Shown here: piece after piece, positions 47,245 through 56,749 of the stretch
Layout: every line of letters starts with the position of its first letter
Numbering within the stretch: position 1 is the first letter of the stretch
NCBI RefSeq assembly: GCF_007670255.1
Contig: NZ_SZVS01000008.1
Span: forward strand, 1 to 64,000
DNA length: 64,000 nucleotides
Reading direction: 5' to 3'
Origin: Paenarthrobacter nicotinovorans
GTDB lineage: Bacteria > Actinomycetota > Actinomycetes > Actinomycetales > Micrococcaceae
Made by a program: the position numbers and the translations under genes
Notes under the pieces: generated by a model
What the model was told of the DNA's origin: nothing
The model's database searches: none
The model's input: the letters and a program-made list of their open reading frames with translations, nothing else

Positions 47245-49746
47245 TTAGCGACGCTGGGGGAGAACCTCGCGCAGGGAGCGCCAGCCACGGACAACCGCCC
47301 ATGCCAAGCCTTTGCCCAGCCTGCCCACCGCCCTGAACGGCGCACCCAAGGCCCGGCCCCAGCGGCGCATCATCGACGGCGGAAGCCAGTCCGCGCGGAA
47401 TCGAACCAACCAGCGTGCATTGTTCCGTAACGACTCACGCACGACGGCGATGCGGGGCGACGCCGGCGCGGCCGCCACCGCAAGGCGGCCATAACGAAGC
47501 CGCTCGTAGTCCGCGGTGAGGGACGCGACTGCGGTGTGAGCGGCGTCGTCGAGTCCTCCCGACTCTCCCAAGGCCGCACTGGAGCGGAGCCTCGCGGAGA
47601 AGTGCCGGGGTGTCTCGCTGGGCGTCGAGGATATGCCGTAGTCGGTGGCAAGGTCCTGCAGCTCGGCCCACGCCAAGTCCGGTCCGGGGTCCTTGTACCC
47701 TGGCGGCAGTTCACCCGTGTTATCCCGGGGTTTGCTGTTCAGCCGCCGTCGCCTGAGAACGGTCCTGCTGAGCCTGGGGGAGCCCAGGAAGCCGAGCAGG
47801 AGCACCACACCGGCCGCGACGGCACCGATCACAGGGAGGGGGTTGACGTTGCGCGGGCCGGCTGCCGGTGCCCCAGCCTCGGGGACGGGGAGCGGGGCCG
47901 TAGCCACCGGGGCGGGGGTGGTCAGGGGTTCCTTCTCGTCGGTGTTGGTGCTGAGGTTGCCGGGGACGGAGTTTTCTGCCGCGTATTCAGGGACAACGCC
48001 ACGGGACGGGGTAGGTTCAAACGGGACCCAGCCGAGGCCTTCGAAGTAGAGTTCCGGCCAGGCGTGTGCGTCCCGGGCATCGACCTCGTACTCGGGGAAC
48101 GAGCCCTGCCCCACCAAAGCAACCGATTCGCCGGTCAGGCGTCCGGGCGCGTAGCCGACAGCGATGCGGCTCGGAATTCCTTCGGCCCGTGCCATGACCG
48201 CCATGGCTGAGGAGAAGTGCACGCAGTAGCCGCTCTTGACCGCCAGGAAATCGGCCAGGACAGAGAGGCCGTTTCCGTCGTAGCCGTTCTGCACGGGAGC
48301 CTGCAAGGAATAGGTGAAGGCGCCCGAACGCAGGTACTTCTGGATGGCCAACGCTTTGGCGTAATTGTTGTTTCCTGCCGGCGCCGTGACCGAATCCGCG
48401 GTTTGACGCACGATGTCGGGCAGGTTGGCGGGGATCCTCAGGAAGTCGTCGGAGATGGATCGCGGCGGTGCCGTGGCTTGCGACAGGGCTGCTGCGGTGA
48501 CCTTCGGCGCGGCTGAGAAGACCACGTAGCGTTGCGCCCGCGTTGTGGTCTCCGTGCTCATGATGCTCAGCGTGTTTGGATCCCAGGTCCACCGTCCGTT
48601 AAGGCCATTGACCGATGCCGGGGCGAACGGGGCCGGGAGGTAGGGACTGGTGAACAGGCCGGCATTGACGGAGGTCACGGCATTGACCACCTGGCCTTGG
48701 ACGGCGTAACCGGTCTCAATCCTGTCCGCTCCCGCACGGCGTTCAGCCACACGGTCATTGGGCGCCCAGGTTTCGCCGTCGAAGTTGTCGATTGTGACGG
48801 ATCTCAGATACAGAGGCGTCGTGGCGCTTGTCGCATAGGTGATCCGGCCGGACCCTGTGGGGCTGCGGAGACTGTTGCCCAAGGTGATCATCGGATTGAG
48901 CCCGTTGGCTGTGCCCCAGGGACTGAGCCGTGAACCTTGGGGGAACGTGCCCGTTTCGAATCCGGGGATGGCGAGGGGCACAACCATGGTCAGCGCCAGA
49001 GCCAGCCCGCCGGTGACCAACGAGCGCCTGAATTGTCCAGGGCCCCGCCCCGTTCCCGACTGCAACCGGGCATCAGGGGCGAACCAGTGGCTGCATCCGA
49101 GGATCAGGAGGTAACCCACCGCCGCGCCCAGGAAACCGGCAATCCCCACGCTTTGCGGTTTGATGGTTGCCGGAACCACCATGATCGCCAGGATGCCGAT
49201 GCCGCTGGCGGCCGGCATGGAAAGCGGAACCGCCAACGCGTCGATGAGGATCACCAGCAGTCCAAGGCAGGCGCACATGACAAAAACTATCCCGGCGTTC
49301 GGCGCGACGGGCGCACTCTCGGAGACGACGGTCTCGGCGGCCCGCTTGATATGGCGCCCGACGGCGGTGAAAGTTGCCGGAGTCGGGATAAAGCCCGCCA
49401 GGCTCTCCTGGCGGCAGAACGTGAAACTGAGAATGGCCGCCAATGACACAAAGGACCCCAGGGTGGCCAGCAGGGGCTGGGCGCGCAGGGACCTAAGGGC
49501 TGCCAGCGTCACGGAGACCACAAGGACCGTGGTGATCAATGGCATGAACCAAGCCCAGCCCCTGAGGACGCCATTGAGCGACAAAGCGGCACCCAGGACT
49601 GCCACCGAGATGGAACCGGCCATCATCCACGGGTAGGCCCCGGGGCCGGCACGACGCGGCTTGGGTTGTCCGCCGGGCGGGATTGGGCGCGGGGCACCAC
49701 CGGCGGGGCTCGGTGGCGGGCTGCCGCGGTGGGAGGTGGCGGTCAT
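47245..49746 (-). CDS. TgpA-like transglutaminase membrane protein (DUF3488 + transglutaminase core)
   Basis: 833 aa. Six or so helices in the first 260 residues (DUF3488/TgpA_N), a long extracytoplasmic part with a transglutaminase-like core at about 440-590, a helix at about 640, and a DUF4129-like cytoplasmic tail. The catalytic triad is visible: Cys508 in KSGYCVHFSSAMA, then DAHAWPE and the EP of FEPTPS. Probably a protease-type activity in the envelope, substrate unknown. Its start overlaps the DUF58 stop by 4 bp, closing the MoxR-DUF58-TgpA operon. Confidence 0.9.
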   Translation of the reverse strand: MTATSHRGSPPPSPAGGAPRPIPPGGQPKPRRAGPGAYPWMMAGSISVAVLGAALSLNGVLRGWAWFMPLITTVLVVSVTLAALRSLRAQPLLATLGSFVSLAAILSFTFCRQESLAGFIPTPATFTAVGRHIKRAAETVVSESAPVAPNAGIVFVMCACLGLLVILIDALAVPLSMPAASGIGILAIMVVPATIKPQSVGIAGFLGAAVGYLLILGCSHWFAPDARLQSGTGRGPGQFRRSLVTGGLALALTMVVPLAIPGFETGTFPQGSRLSPWGTANGLNPMITLGNSLRSPTGSGRITYATSATTPLYLRSVTIDNFDGETWAPNDRVAERRAGADRIETGYAVQGQVVNAVTSVNAGLFTSPYLPAPFAPASVNGLNGRWTWDPNTLSIMSTETTTRAQRYVVFSAAPKVTAAALSQATAPPRSISDDFLRIPANLPDIVRQTADSVTAPAGNNNYAKALAIQKYLRSGAFTYSLQAPVQNGYDGNGLSVLADFLAVKSGYCVHFSSAMAVMARAEGIPSRIAVGYAPGRLTGESVALVGQGSFPEYEVDARDAHAWPELYFEGLGWVPFEPTPSRGVVPEYAAENSVPGNLSTNTDEKEPLTTPAPVATAPLPVPEAGAPAAGPRNVNPLPVIGAVAAGVVLLLGFLGSPRLSRTVLRRRRLNSKPRDNTGELPPGYKDPGPDLAWAELQDLATDYGISSTPSETPRHFSARLRSSAALGESGGLDDAAHTAVASLTADYERLRYGRLAVAAAPASPRIAVVRESLRNNARWLVRFRADWLPPSMMRRWGRALGAPFRAVGRLGKGLAWAVVRGWRSLREVLPQRR

Positions 49747-51194
49747 CGCGGCACCGCCGCTCCACGACGGACGTCCATGGCAGCACCTGCAGCGGCGACA
49801 ATCCCACCTTCGTCAAAAGCGGACCAGGCAGATGCCAGCTGGGACTTGGCTGTCACGGGGGCTACCCTCCATCCGGCTCGTCGCAGGATCTCCAGCGCCT
49901 CCTCACTGCCTCGCGACGGGTCGCTGATGACCAGGGCGAAGGCGTTGGCCCCATAGGCCGCCGCAGGAGCCAGCGCCCTGGCCTCAGCCGGAGTCACAGC
50001 GCCCAGCAAGGCCAGAAGGGGTCCACGCAAACGGTGGGCCGCCAGCTTGTCCATGAGGCGGTCATCAAAGACTGACTCCGGAGCGTCGGTGAACGCCTGT
50101 CCCGTGCGGGCCTCACGGTGATCGGCTCCAAGGTTGTCAGTGCGGTGATGTTCGGCCCTGACGTGCCTGGGCCCGCTGAGCTCGATGGCCGCCAGGCCCT
50201 CCGCAATGGCCTGCAGGCCGCCCGCGCCGGAGAACTCCTCGGTGTCCGGATCCGGCGCCGAGCGGGAACGAAGGAACGCGGGGGCGCCGAAGGCATCAAG
50301 GACCCGCAAGGAATAGTTCCGCTCCGACAGATGCGCCGCTACGGACATCGCGGTGGTCACCATCCACTCAAAGTGAGGGCTCGTGACCAGGTCCGAATCT
50401 TCATCATGGGAGCCAAAGACAGACCCCGCACCGGTGGCGAAGGCAGAAAAACGCTGATCCAGGATGAGGGTGGCCTCCGGAGTGGTCACGGACTCTTCCT
50501 GGCGCACCATCAGCTGACCATGACGTGCCGTGGCCGCCCAGTGGACCCGGCGCATGGGGTCCCCGTGACGGTATTCACGGGTCATGATGTCGTCGTCGCT
50601 GGGGTTGGCGCGGATCCGCGTCGCCGTCACGCCGTCGTTCCCCCGCGCCCCCGCCAAGCCGGTGACCGGAAGTTCGACGGCGGCCGGCGTCACGGTGAGG
50701 AGGTCGCCGTCGTCGATCGAATGGCGCCTCAAGGAGAGGCCGAAGGGATCGCTGAACTCGGCCGTGACCGGACCGATCCGGAACTGACCCCGCTTACCCG
50801 AGCGAAGATGGTACTCATAGCGGCTGGTGCCGCCCGAGGCGGAGCGGGCCGGGAAACGGAAGGCGGGAGGTTCGCCAAAACGGGGCGGCAACTGCTCCTC
50901 CATGATGACGTGCCCGGTGGAATAGTTCGTCCGCGCAACCGCGAGGCGGACGGTGGTGGTGCTGGAGGTTTCCACAGTGGAGGGATTGAATTCCCGGTAC
51001 ACCTGGAACTTGGGTTTGAGGACACGGACGCCGGCAAGGGCCACCAAGGGGAGCAGGAGCAGCAGGACCGCCAGGGAGAGCAGATCGCGCCGGCCCATGA
51101 CATAGGCAGAGCCCAGGGAAATCGCGCCAGCAGCCAAGAGGCCCCAGCCCCGGGTAGTGAACAGGTGCTTGGGAAGCCGGTCCATGAGTGCCAT
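49743..51194 (-). CDS. DUF58 domain protein
   Basis: 483 aa. Two N-terminal helices (about 12-50), a beta-rich segment, then DUF58 with the vWA-like core; the conserved RANPSDDDIMTREYRHGDPMRRVHWAATARHGQLMVRQEE stretch sits at about 190-235. It is the usual partner of MoxR ATPases, thought to act as a metal-dependent chaperone target. ATG at 51194 has AGGAGG six nt upstream. Between moxR (10 bp before) and the transglutaminase gene (overlap). Confidence 0.9.
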   Translation of the reverse strand: MALMDRLPKHLFTTRGWGLLAAGAISLGSAYVMGRRDLLSLAVLLLLLPLVALAGVRVLKPKFQVYREFNPSTVETSSTTTVRLAVARTNYSTGHVIMEEQLPPRFGEPPAFRFPARSASGGTSRYEYHLRSGKRGQFRIGPVTAEFSDPFGLSLRRHSIDDGDLLTVTPAAVELPVTGLAGARGNDGVTATRIRANPSDDDIMTREYRHGDPMRRVHWAATARHGQLMVRQEESVTTPEATLILDQRFSAFATGAGSVFGSHDEDSDLVTSPHFEWMVTTAMSVAAHLSERNYSLRVLDAFGAPAFLRSRSAPDPDTEEFSGAGGLQAIAEGLAAIELSGPRHVRAEHHRTDNLGADHREARTGQAFTDAPESVFDDRLMDKLAAHRLRGPLLALLGAVTPAEARALAPAAAYGANAFALVISDPSRGSEEALEILRRAGWRVAPVTAKSQLASAWSAFDEGGIVAAAGAAMDVRRGAAVPR

Positions 51195-51204
51195 CGCGTG
51201 CCTC

Positions 51205-52302
51205 CTAAACGGCGTGGCGGTCCCTGCGCCACGCGCCGGGCGGTTCCTCGGCAACCGGAAGGGATGCCAGGATTCCGCGGAGGACGGTTTGGGGGGTGTC
51301 GCCGGAACTGGCCGCCTTCCGGTCCAGGATGATCCGGTGGGCGAGCACGGACTCCGCAACATCCACCACATCATCCGGAAGAACAAAGTCCCGGCCATCC
51401 AAGGCCGCTGTTGCCTTTGCAGCACGCAACAGTTGCAGCAGCGACCGGGGACTGGCGCCGAGGCGCAGGCGGGCGCTGTCGCGGGTGGCCCTTCCGATGG
51501 CCACCGTATATTCCTTGATGGCGGTGGATACATGGACCTGCTGGACCGTAGCGATCATGGCAGCGACATCACCGGCCGTGACCACCGGAGTCACCTTGAC
51601 CAGGGGAGAGGCGGCCTGATGGGTTTCGAGCATCTCGATTTCAGCGTCCTTGTCGGGATAGCCCATCGAAATCCTGGCCATGAAGCGGTCGCGCTGGGCC
51701 TCGGGCAATGGGTAGGTGCCCTCCATCTCGATCGGATTCTGGGTGGCCACCACCATGAACGGCGAGCCCAGCTGGTAGGAATGGCCATCCACGGTGACCT
51801 GATGCTCCTCCATGCACTCCAGCAGCGCCGACTGGGTTTTGGCCGAAGCCCGGTTGATCTCATCGCCGATCACGATGTTGGCGAACACGGCTCCCGGACG
51901 GAATTCGAACTGCCGCGATGACTGGTTGTAGATCGACACACCTGTGACATCCGAAGGCAGGAGGTCGGGGGTGAACTGGATGCGCGAAACCGTACAGTCC
52001 ACGGTGCGGGCCAAGGTCTTTGCCAGCAACGTCTTCCCGACGCCCGGCACATCCTCCAGCAGCAAATGGCCCTGCGCCAGCAGGACCGTCAGCGCCAATT
52101 TGGCGGCATCGGCTTTTCCGTCAATGACTTTGTTAATTGAATCCAGGATGCGCTCGCTGGCATCGTGGAACCTGTCCTGATCCATGATCTGCGGCCGGTG
52201 CCCGTTCAGTCCCGCGCCGTCCCGGCTGTCCCGGGGCAGCGGACTGTATGCCCCGCCCTGGAGGGGCGAAGATTCAACGGTGACTTGTCGCTTGGACTCC
52301 AT
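51205..52302 (-). CDS. MoxR family AAA+ ATPase
   Basis: Chaperone-like ATPase that matures or activates its operon partners. 365 aa from the ATG at 52302; the P-loop GVGKT is at about 87-91, Walker B VIGDEINRA, sensor ATQNPIEMEGTYPLPEAQRDRF, and a C-terminal lid. A disordered 40-residue leader precedes the MDQDRFHDASERIL start of the domain; ATG codons at 52185 and 52389 are alternatives. First gene of the MoxR-DUF58-TgpA operon. Divergent from tatD. Confidence 0.92.
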   Translation of the reverse strand: MESKRQVTVESSPLQGGAYSPLPRDSRDGAGLNGHRPQIMDQDRFHDASERILDSINKVIDGKADAAKLALTVLLAQGHLLLEDVPGVGKTLLAKTLARTVDCTVSRIQFTPDLLPSDVTGVSIYNQSSRQFEFRPGAVFANIVIGDEINRASAKTQSALLECMEEHQVTVDGHSYQLGSPFMVVATQNPIEMEGTYPLPEAQRDRFMARISMGYPDKDAEIEMLETHQAASPLVKVTPVVTAGDVAAMIATVQQVHVSTAIKEYTVAIGRATRDSARLRLGASPRSLLQLLRAAKATAALDGRDFVLPDDVVDVAESVLAHRIILDRKAASSGDTPQTVLRGILASLPVAEEPPGAWRRDRHAV

Positions 52303-52466
52303 GGATTGCCCTTCAGCCTTGGCCGCGGCACCGCCGGTGCTGGCCGCTTGTCCGTTCCAGACTACCCAGAGTTTGGCCGTCCCTGACATAGTGCTTCCGG
52401 AATTTATGTGCCAACTGGAATTTATCGGGCACAACAGGGGGACCGTAGTCCGATTAAGGTGGGAGC

Positions 52467-53363
52467 ATGTGCAATTCCCTTGCTCCCGTCCCGTACCGTG
52501 CGTCACAAGACGCCGAAGAAAAGCCGGATCCCCGCCGGGAGTACCCGCCTGCCCCGGAGCCCTTGCCGGTGCCGGTGATGGACAACCACACGCACTTGGA
52601 CTTCCGGCAAGGTCTGCTAGAGGTGTCGGTCCGGGACGCGATGGACTCCGCCGAGGCCGTGGGCGTGCAAGGCGCTGTCCAGGTTGGTTGTGACTTGGAG
52701 TCCTCGCGTTTCACCGTCCAGGCCGTCGAGGCGGACCCCCGGCTGCTGGGTGCTGTGGCAATCCACCCCAACGATGCCCCCGTGTACGCGGGGCGGGGTG
52801 AATTGGAGTCGGCGCTCGCGGAGATCGAGGACCTCGCATCCCACCCGCGGATCCGCGCCATCGGCGAAACAGGACTGGATTTTTTCCGCACCCACGGGGA
52901 AGGCCTGACGCATCAGCGCTACTCGTTCCGGCGCCACATCGACATCGCCAAGCGACTGGGGCTCTCCCTGCAAATCCACGACCGCGACGCCCACGACGAC
53001 GTGGTCCAGGTGCTCCGGGAAGAAGGTGCCCCCGAACGCGTGGTGTTCCATTGCTTCTCCGGCGATGAGGAACTGGCCCGGATCTGCAACGACAACGGTT
53101 GGTACATGTCGTTTGCCGGAACCATGACGTTCAAGAATGCCGGAAACCTGCGTTCTGCCCTGGCCATCGCCGAACCGGGCCGGATCCTGGTGGAAACGGA
53201 CTCGCCGTTCCTCACGCCGCACCCCCACCGGGGACGCCCCAACGCCAGCTACATGGTTCCGTACACCGTTCGGTCCATGGCTGAAGTGACAGAAAATGAC
53301 TTGGCCGAACTCTGTTCGCGCTTGGCCGAAAATACGCTGGAAGCTTACGGTTCCTGGGCGTAA
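52467..53363 (+). CDS. tatD: TatD family metal-dependent DNase
   Basis: 298 aa TIM-barrel hydrolase, 3'-5' DNase with roles in DNA and peroxide damage repair. Metal ligands: His41 and His43 in DNHTHLDF, Glu in GETGLDFFRTH, the late ETDSPFLTPHPHRGRPN with Asp. A Pro-rich leader of 35 residues precedes the barrel. ATG six nt after TAAGGT (52455-52460), so leaderless. Followed 291 bp on by rpfB, as Rv1008 precedes Rv1009. Confidence 0.94.
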   Translation: MCNSLAPVPYRASQDAEEKPDPRREYPPAPEPLPVPVMDNHTHLDFRQGLLEVSVRDAMDSAEAVGVQGAVQVGCDLESSRFTVQAVEADPRLLGAVAIHPNDAPVYAGRGELESALAEIEDLASHPRIRAIGETGLDFFRTHGEGLTHQRYSFRRHIDIAKRLGLSLQIHDRDAHDDVVQVLREEGAPERVVFHCFSGDEELARICNDNGWYMSFAGTMTFKNAGNLRSALAIAEPGRILVETDSPFLTPHPHRGRPNASYMVPYTVRSMAEVTENDLAELCSRLAENTLEAYGSWA

Positions 53364-53654
53364 ACGGGATTTTTTCTCCCGTGGAGGCAGTCCTCTCATG
53401 AATACCCGGTATGCAGAAGTCTTGGCCCGTTTATAACAGATCGGTTACTGTGTTAAACAAGTAGCCGGGGTCGGGGAAGGCCTTCGGACAACCGGGACGG
53501 TTGATTCCGTACCCATCAGTTGAATGTTTTTGGCGGCGCAGATGCCGGCAGCAAGAGTGGGACCAGGCAGTTTTGCCTGGCCCCTCGGTTTTGCGGCTGG
53601 CATTATTTCTGTGCTTTTCCCCGTGCCCGGATGGTCTGAGAGTTATGGGCAATC
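53364..53654 (+). promoter_or_regulatory. Long leader of rpfB with attenuator-like hairpin
   Basis: 291 bp without a gene. Hairpins: ACGGGA/TCCCGT at 53364-53382 just after tatD (T-rich loop), then CCAGGCA (53563-53569) with TGCCTGG (53574-53580) extended by GGG/CCC, followed by a TTTT tract: a terminator-like structure inside the transcribed leader. Upstream, TATAAC near 53432 and a GTTAAAC-AGTAGCCGGGG stretch (about 53451-53470) look like the 5' end of an RNA element. Actinobacterial rpf genes can carry c-di-AMP (ydaO-type) riboswitches, but I cannot match the consensus here. Confidence 0.45.
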
Positions 53655-54809
53655 GTGATCAAGTTCTTCACAACGGATGGCAAGTTCAGCTTCCTCAAAG
53701 TAGGTGCCCAGTTGCTGGTGGTTGCAGCGCTGGTGGTCGGTGTGGTCGCCTTTGTCGGCAACAACAAGACCGTCACCCTCAACGTCGACGGAAAAGTGAG
53801 CTCCATCCAGACCTTCGGCGGCACTGTAGATGAAGTAGTCAGGGCAGCCAAGGTCGAGTTGAAGGACGCAGACCGCGTTTCGCCGGCTCTGGACGCACGG
53901 GTCGACAACGGTTCCGTGGTGAACATCAACCTCGCCAAGGCCGTCTCCATCGAACTGGACGGTGCGCGCAAGACGGTCAACACCACCGCCTCCAACGTCG
54001 AAGGCCTGGTCAGTGAACTGGGCGTGGCAAGTTCTTCGCAGGTTTCCCAGCCGAAGGAAGCTGCACTGGAAGTCACGGGTTCCTTCGTCTCCATCTCGAC
54101 CCCCAAGACCATCAGCGTGGTAGCCGACGGCAAGAGCACCAGCACCACCACGACGGCGGCCGACGTCGCCAGCGTCCTGAAGGACGCCGGTATCACTGTT
54201 GGCGCCAACGACCGCCTCTCACAGCCCGGTAACGCCCCGGTCATCCAGGACATGGTGATCAAGGTTTCCCGCGTGGACACCAGCAAGACCGCCGAGGCCA
54301 CTGAAGAAGTACCTTTCGACAGCGTCAAGACTGAAAGCGCCGATCTGTTCAAGGGCGAAGAAAAGGTCACACAGGCAGGCGTCGCGGGTTCCCTGGTCAA
54401 GACGTTCAAGCTGGTTCTCGTCGACGGCCGCGAAGCATCCCGAACGCTGGTCTCCAGCAACGTAGCCACCCCGCCTGTGGCCGAAAAGATCAGCGTAGGC
54501 ACCAAGGCCCGTCCCGCCGCCGCTCCCGCAGCCGCTGCCGCCCCCGTGGCCAGCGGACCCACCGGTGCCCCGAACGAAGCCATGTGGGACAGGATCGCCC
54601 AGTGCGAGTCCGGTGGAAACTGGGCCATCAACACCGGTAACGGCTACTACGGCGGTCTCCAGTTCTCCGGCCCCACCTGGCTTGCCAACGGCGGTGGCGC
54701 GTACGCTCCCACGGCCAACCTGGCCACGAAGGCCCAGCAGATCGAAATCGCCAACCGCCTTTACGCCAAGAACGGCCTCAGCGACTGGGGCTGCGCCCAC
54801 GCAGCGTGA
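53655..54809 (+). CDS. rpfB: Resuscitation-promoting factor RpfB
   Basis: Cell-wall lytic transglycosylase that revives dormant cells. 384 aa: N-terminal membrane anchor (about 14-36), three DUF348 modules (about 38-80, 95-137, 152-195), a G5 domain (about 205-285), an Ala/Pro linker and the lysozyme-like Rpf domain (about 303-384) with catalytic Glu in AQCESGGNW and a Cys pair (QCESGG / DWGC). Same order as M. tuberculosis RpfB. GTG start at 53655. Heads rpfB-rsmA-ispE. Confidence 0.95.
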   Translation: MIKFFTTDGKFSFLKVGAQLLVVAALVVGVVAFVGNNKTVTLNVDGKVSSIQTFGGTVDEVVRAAKVELKDADRVSPALDARVDNGSVVNINLAKAVSIELDGARKTVNTTASNVEGLVSELGVASSSQVSQPKEAALEVTGSFVSISTPKTISVVADGKSTSTTTTAADVASVLKDAGITVGANDRLSQPGNAPVIQDMVIKVSRVDTSKTAEATEEVPFDSVKTESADLFKGEEKVTQAGVAGSLVKTFKLVLVDGREASRTLVSSNVATPPVAEKISVGTKARPAAAPAAAAAPVASGPTGAPNEAMWDRIAQCESGGNWAINTGNGYYGGLQFSGPTWLANGGGAYAPTANLATKAQQIEIANRLYAKNGLSDWGCAHAA

Positions 54810-54835
54810 TCCCGGACAGGCGATACGATACCTAG

Positions 54836-55717
54836 GTGACTGAACCGAATTCCGAACCCGCCGCCGTCGCGCCTTTGCTTGGCGCCACAGACATCCGACG
54901 GCTCGCCGAAGAAATCGGTGTACGCCCCACGAAAACACTGGGGCAGAACTTTGTGATCGATGGCAACACCATTCGAAGGATCGTCTCGGCGGCCGGCATT
55001 GACGCTGGCGAGACGGTCCTCGAGGTAGGGCCTGGACTGGGCTCCCTGACCCTGGGGCTCTTGGATGCCGCCAAGACTGTTGTAGCGGTGGAGATCGACC
55101 CCGTCCTGGCCGAAAAGCTGCCCGAGACGGTTCGCTCCTGGCGCCCCGAGGCCACGGACAACTTCCACCTGGTCCTCTCCGACGCCATGAAAGTGACGGA
55201 ACTTCCGGTTGCCCCCACGGCGTTGGTGGCCAATCTGCCCTACAACGTGGCCGTGCCCGTGGTCCTGCACCTGCTCCAGCATTTCCCCAGCCTCCGACAC
55301 GGCCTGGTCATGGTCCAGGACGAGGTTGCCGACCGCCTTGCCGCCACCCCGGGGTCCAAGATCTACGGCGTTCCCTCGGTCAAAGCGGCTTGGTACGGTC
55401 ACATGCGCAAGGCCGGTGTCATCGGCATGAACGTGTTCTGGCCGGCGCCGAAAATCCATTCCGGACTCGTCGCGTTCACCCGGCACGAACCTCCCGCCAC
55501 GCACGCCACCCGCGAACAGGTCTTTGCCGTCATTGATGCGGCCTTCGCCCAGCGCAGGAAGACCCTCCGCGCGGCCTTGGCAGGCTGGGCAGGAAGTGCC
55601 GCCGAGGCCGAACGTTGCCTCCTGGCTGCCGGCGTCGACCCCACAGCACGCGGCGAGGTCCTGGACATCTCCGCCTATGTCAGGATCGCCGAAGCCCGCC
55701 ACCCCGTGGGCGCATGA
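54836..55717 (+). CDS. rsmA: 16S rRNA (adenine1518/1519-N6)-dimethyltransferase
   Basis: KsgA; dimethylates two adjacent adenines in the 3' hairpin of 16S rRNA. 293 aa. [13 protein letters not shown] site [11 protein letters not shown], and [10 protein letters not shown] catalytic motif all present. GTG start exactly six nt after TACGAT (54824-54829), so it has a leaderless promoter 26 bp after rpfB. Its stop overlaps the ispE start. Confidence 0.96.
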   Translation: MTEPNSEPAAVAPLLGATDIRRLAEEIGVRPTKTLGQNFVIDGNTIRRIVSAAGIDAGETVLEVGPGLGSLTLGLLDAAKTVVAVEIDPVLAEKLPETVRSWRPEATDNFHLVLSDAMKVTELPVAPTALVANLPYNVAVPVVLHLLQHFPSLRHGLVMVQDEVADRLAATPGSKIYGVPSVKAAWYGHMRKAGVIGMNVFWPAPKIHSGLVAFTRHEPPATHATREQVFAVIDAAFAQRRKTLRAALAGWAGSAAEAERCLLAAGVDPTARGEVLDISAYVRIAEARHPVGA

Positions 55718-56706
55718 ATCCGGGAACCCGTAAGCCCGGCATCCTCCCTTTTGCGGGGGACCGGTTCCATGCCCGGACAGTCCGCGTCAAAGCGCCGGGC
55801 AAAGTCAATGTCTCCTTGAGCGTTGGACCGCTCAGGGCCGATGGCTACCACTCCGTGGCGAGCGTCTACCTGGCGGTGTCCCTGTATGAGGAAGTAGCTG
55901 CCACCAGCACGGAAACGCCGGGAATAACGGTGAGCATCAGTCCGGACAGCACGCTGGACCTGGACGGTGTGGACATCCCGTTGGACGAACGAAACCTCGC
56001 ATACAAAGCTGCGGCGATCATGGCCGAGGTCTCCGAAAAGCCCACAGGTGTGCATTTGGAGATCACCAAGCGTGTCCCTGTCGCCGGCGGCATGGGTGGC
56101 GGTTCGGCCGATGCCGCGGCAACCCTGCTGGCTTGTGACGCCCTGTGGGACAGCGGGCTGTCGCGCGAGGAACTCGCGCACCTGGCGGCCGAGCTGGGCG
56201 CGGACGTGCCGTTCTCGCTCCTGGGAGGCACCGCCGTCGGACTTGGCGTCGGCGACAAACTCTCGCCCGCGCTGGCAAAAGCCCAGATGGACTGGGTCCT
56301 CGTGTTCGCCGACTACGGACTGTCCACTCCGGACGTGTTCCGTACCCTGGATGGGCTGCGCGACTCTGAAGGCGTGGACGTTCCCGAGCCCGTGGACGTG
56401 GATCCCACCATTCTCCAGGCCCTGCGCAATGGAGATCCGGAGACCCTCAGCCGGGTACTCATCAATGACCTTCAACGGGCTTCGATCACCCTGGCGCCGC
56501 AGCTTCGCGACACCATCGGACTGGGTGAAGCACGCGGTGCCCTGGCGGGCATGGTCTCAGGCTCCGGGCCCACGATCGCGCTGCTCGCGCGGGACTCCGT
56601 GTCAGCCAGTGTCCTTGCCGAGGAGCTGACCCACCGGGGCCACACCGCCGTCGCAGTTCACGGACCTGTTCCCGGAGCGCGGATCATCTCCGATACGCTC
56701 CTCTAA
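55714..56706 (+). CDS. ispE: 4-diphosphocytidyl-2-C-methyl-D-erythritol kinase
   Basis: Fourth step of the MEP isoprenoid pathway, ATP-dependent phosphorylation of CDP-ME. 330 aa GHMP kinase: [24 protein letters not shown] near residue 25, ATP loop [17 protein letters not shown], and [13 protein letters not shown] toward the end. ATG overlaps the rsmA stop (ATGA). Length fits; the N-terminal 20 residues are extra. Supplies IPP and DMAPP to the cis-prenyltransferase at 3.5 kb. Confidence 0.96.
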   Translation: MNPGTRKPGILPFAGDRFHARTVRVKAPGKVNVSLSVGPLRADGYHSVASVYLAVSLYEEVAATSTETPGITVSISPDSTLDLDGVDIPLDERNLAYKAAAIMAEVSEKPTGVHLEITKRVPVAGGMGGGSADAAATLLACDALWDSGLSREELAHLAAELGADVPFSLLGGTAVGLGVGDKLSPALAKAQMDWVLVFADYGLSTPDVFRTLDGLRDSEGVDVPEPVDVDPTILQALRNGDPETLSRVLINDLQRASITLAPQLRDTIGLGEARGALAGMVSGSGPTIALLARDSVSASVLAEELTHRGHTAVAVHGPVPGARIISDTLL

Positions 56707-56749
56707 TACCCCTGTACCTCCGCATTCCAGCAGTAGAAAGTAGTACCCA

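Noticed and set aside
45429..47345. 638-codon minus-strand frame opposite gabD
   Set aside because: gabD has all catalytic residues; the opposite frame is a shadow.
49743..51533. Longer 596-aa start for the DUF58 gene
   Set aside because: The extra 113 residues overlap moxR in another frame, and the ATG at 51194 has an ideal AGGAGG.
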